From NCBI GenBank assembly GCA_003241485.1, contig QFQD01000004.1, positions 55,089 through 119,088 on the forward strand: DNA of 64,000 nt, written 5' to 3'. The notes under the pieces are model-generated. The model did not search any database. It saw only the letters and a program-made list of their open reading frames with translations, and had not been told where the DNA came from. This document shows positions 63,653 to 64,000 of the stretch, piece by piece (positions within the stretch are counted from its first letter, which is position 1; the number at the start of each line of letters is the position of its first letter). This DNA comes from Ancylobacter novellus. GTDB lineage: Bacteria > Pseudomonadota > Alphaproteobacteria > Rhizobiales > Xanthobacteraceae. A program made the position numbers and the translations under genes.

Positions 63653-64000
63653 GCGCAAAGCGTTGCGAACAAACGATTCGACAGGTCATTTCGTGGTCAA
63701 TCCGACCGCCTGAATGGCGCTGAAACGGGCATTCCGCGGACGGGGCGGCTACGAATTTTTCCAGTCCGAAAGGCCGGAAAAGTCGGCAGATTTGAGCGCG
63801 CCGAAAAAGGACAGCAAGGCTAACGCATTGATAGGTAAGCCTTTCTGACGATGTGGGAACGAGTTATCCAAAGCCGAGGCCGCCGTCATTTTTCTTTTGC
63901 GAAGGGCGTTGACAGTTCTGGGGGGCTCCCCCTATAAAGCGGCCATCGACGGGGCGCGCCGCTGACGCGGTGCTGACGCTCCTCTGGTTGATCCCGACAG
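63653..64000. other. 348-base non-coding region up to the window edge
   Basis: No protein gene seen. It holds the strong promoter at 63909-63938 and A/T-rich blocks further left (about 63735-63900) that could be UP elements. The last ~55 bases would be the leader of the transcript, possibly of an rRNA operon. Confidence 0.5.
63909..63938 (+). promoter_or_regulatory. Near-consensus promoter, probably of an rRNA operon
   Basis: TTGACA (63909-63914), 18-base spacer, TATAAA (63933-63938). The spacer contains GGGGGG-CT-CCCCC (63920-63932), a self-complementary block next to the -10. This strength and layout are what I expect ahead of an rrn operon in Rhizobiales. The downstream gene is outside the window. 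Confidence 0.6.

Overview
The window is a GC-rich (roughly two thirds G+C by eye), gene-dense chromosomal segment of an alphaproteobacterium. The protein families and gene order (priA next to a xerC-type recombinase, sucA-sucB-lpd, DUF2849-cysI-DUF934-cysH facing cysD-cysNC, sdhCDAB, zapE near mdh) fit the order Hyphomicrobiales (Rhizobiales), most likely the Xanthobacteraceae (Ancylobacter/Starkeya/Xanthobacter type). This placement is inferred from content; no database was searched. I see no insertion sequence, prophage, CRISPR array or plasmid function. The content is mostly housekeeping and metabolic.

Layout. 0-5 kb: truncated dapF, an exported GyrI-like protein, rlmN, a VOC protein, a small membrane protein and argG, closed by a bidirectional terminator. 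5-9.5 kb: a MarR-MFS efflux pair, a flavin-type stress protein, a site-2 protease with CBS domains, and a small acidic protein built from a duplicated motif. 9.5-20 kb: typA with a terminator-like hairpin in its leader, a YggT/DUF167 pair, tRNA-Ala(CGC), ugd, a DsbB, an HNH protein, an esterase/M23 peptidase pair and an exported PHB-depolymerase-like esterase. 20-25 kb: sdhCDAB behind a perfect palindrome, then gluQ. 25-32 kb: an AEC transporter with an ACT-like partner, a second DsbB with a DUF5993 micro-protein, a collagen-like lipoprotein, priA, xerC, a second VOC protein and a tiny exported peptide. 32-40 kb: the TCA block lpd, (LysE), sucB, sucA and mdh on the minus strand, without sucCD. 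40-51 kb: DUF1003, zapE, a trypsin-like protease, GNAT, a large mechanosensitive channel, a CAP lipoprotein, a CobW-family GTPase, a D,D-carboxypeptidase, a HisE-like protein and a YqaA protein.

51-60.4 kb is an assimilatory sulfate region. It holds sulfate uptake (sbp, cysT, cysW; no cysA here), APS reductase (cysH), DUF934, sulfite reductase (cysI) and DUF2849 on the minus strand, and ATP sulfurylase/APS kinase (cysD, cysNC) on the plus strand. Two AT-rich control regions carry inverted repeats, one between the divergent units and one upstream of sbp. Together the genes would import sulfate, activate it to APS/PAPS and reduce it to sulfide.

60.4-64 kb: DUF429, a FAD oxidoreductase, a HpcH/HpaI-type CoA lyase, DUF1737, and a near-consensus strong promoter that probably drives an rRNA operon just outside the window.

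Nothing here is a clear new defence or mobile system. The most interesting leads are small: the DUF5993/DsbB pair with relocated cysteines, the collagen-like lipoprotein, the 31-bp palindrome upstream of sucA, the palindrome upstream of sdhC, the cys control region, the typA leader hairpin, and several micro-proteins.
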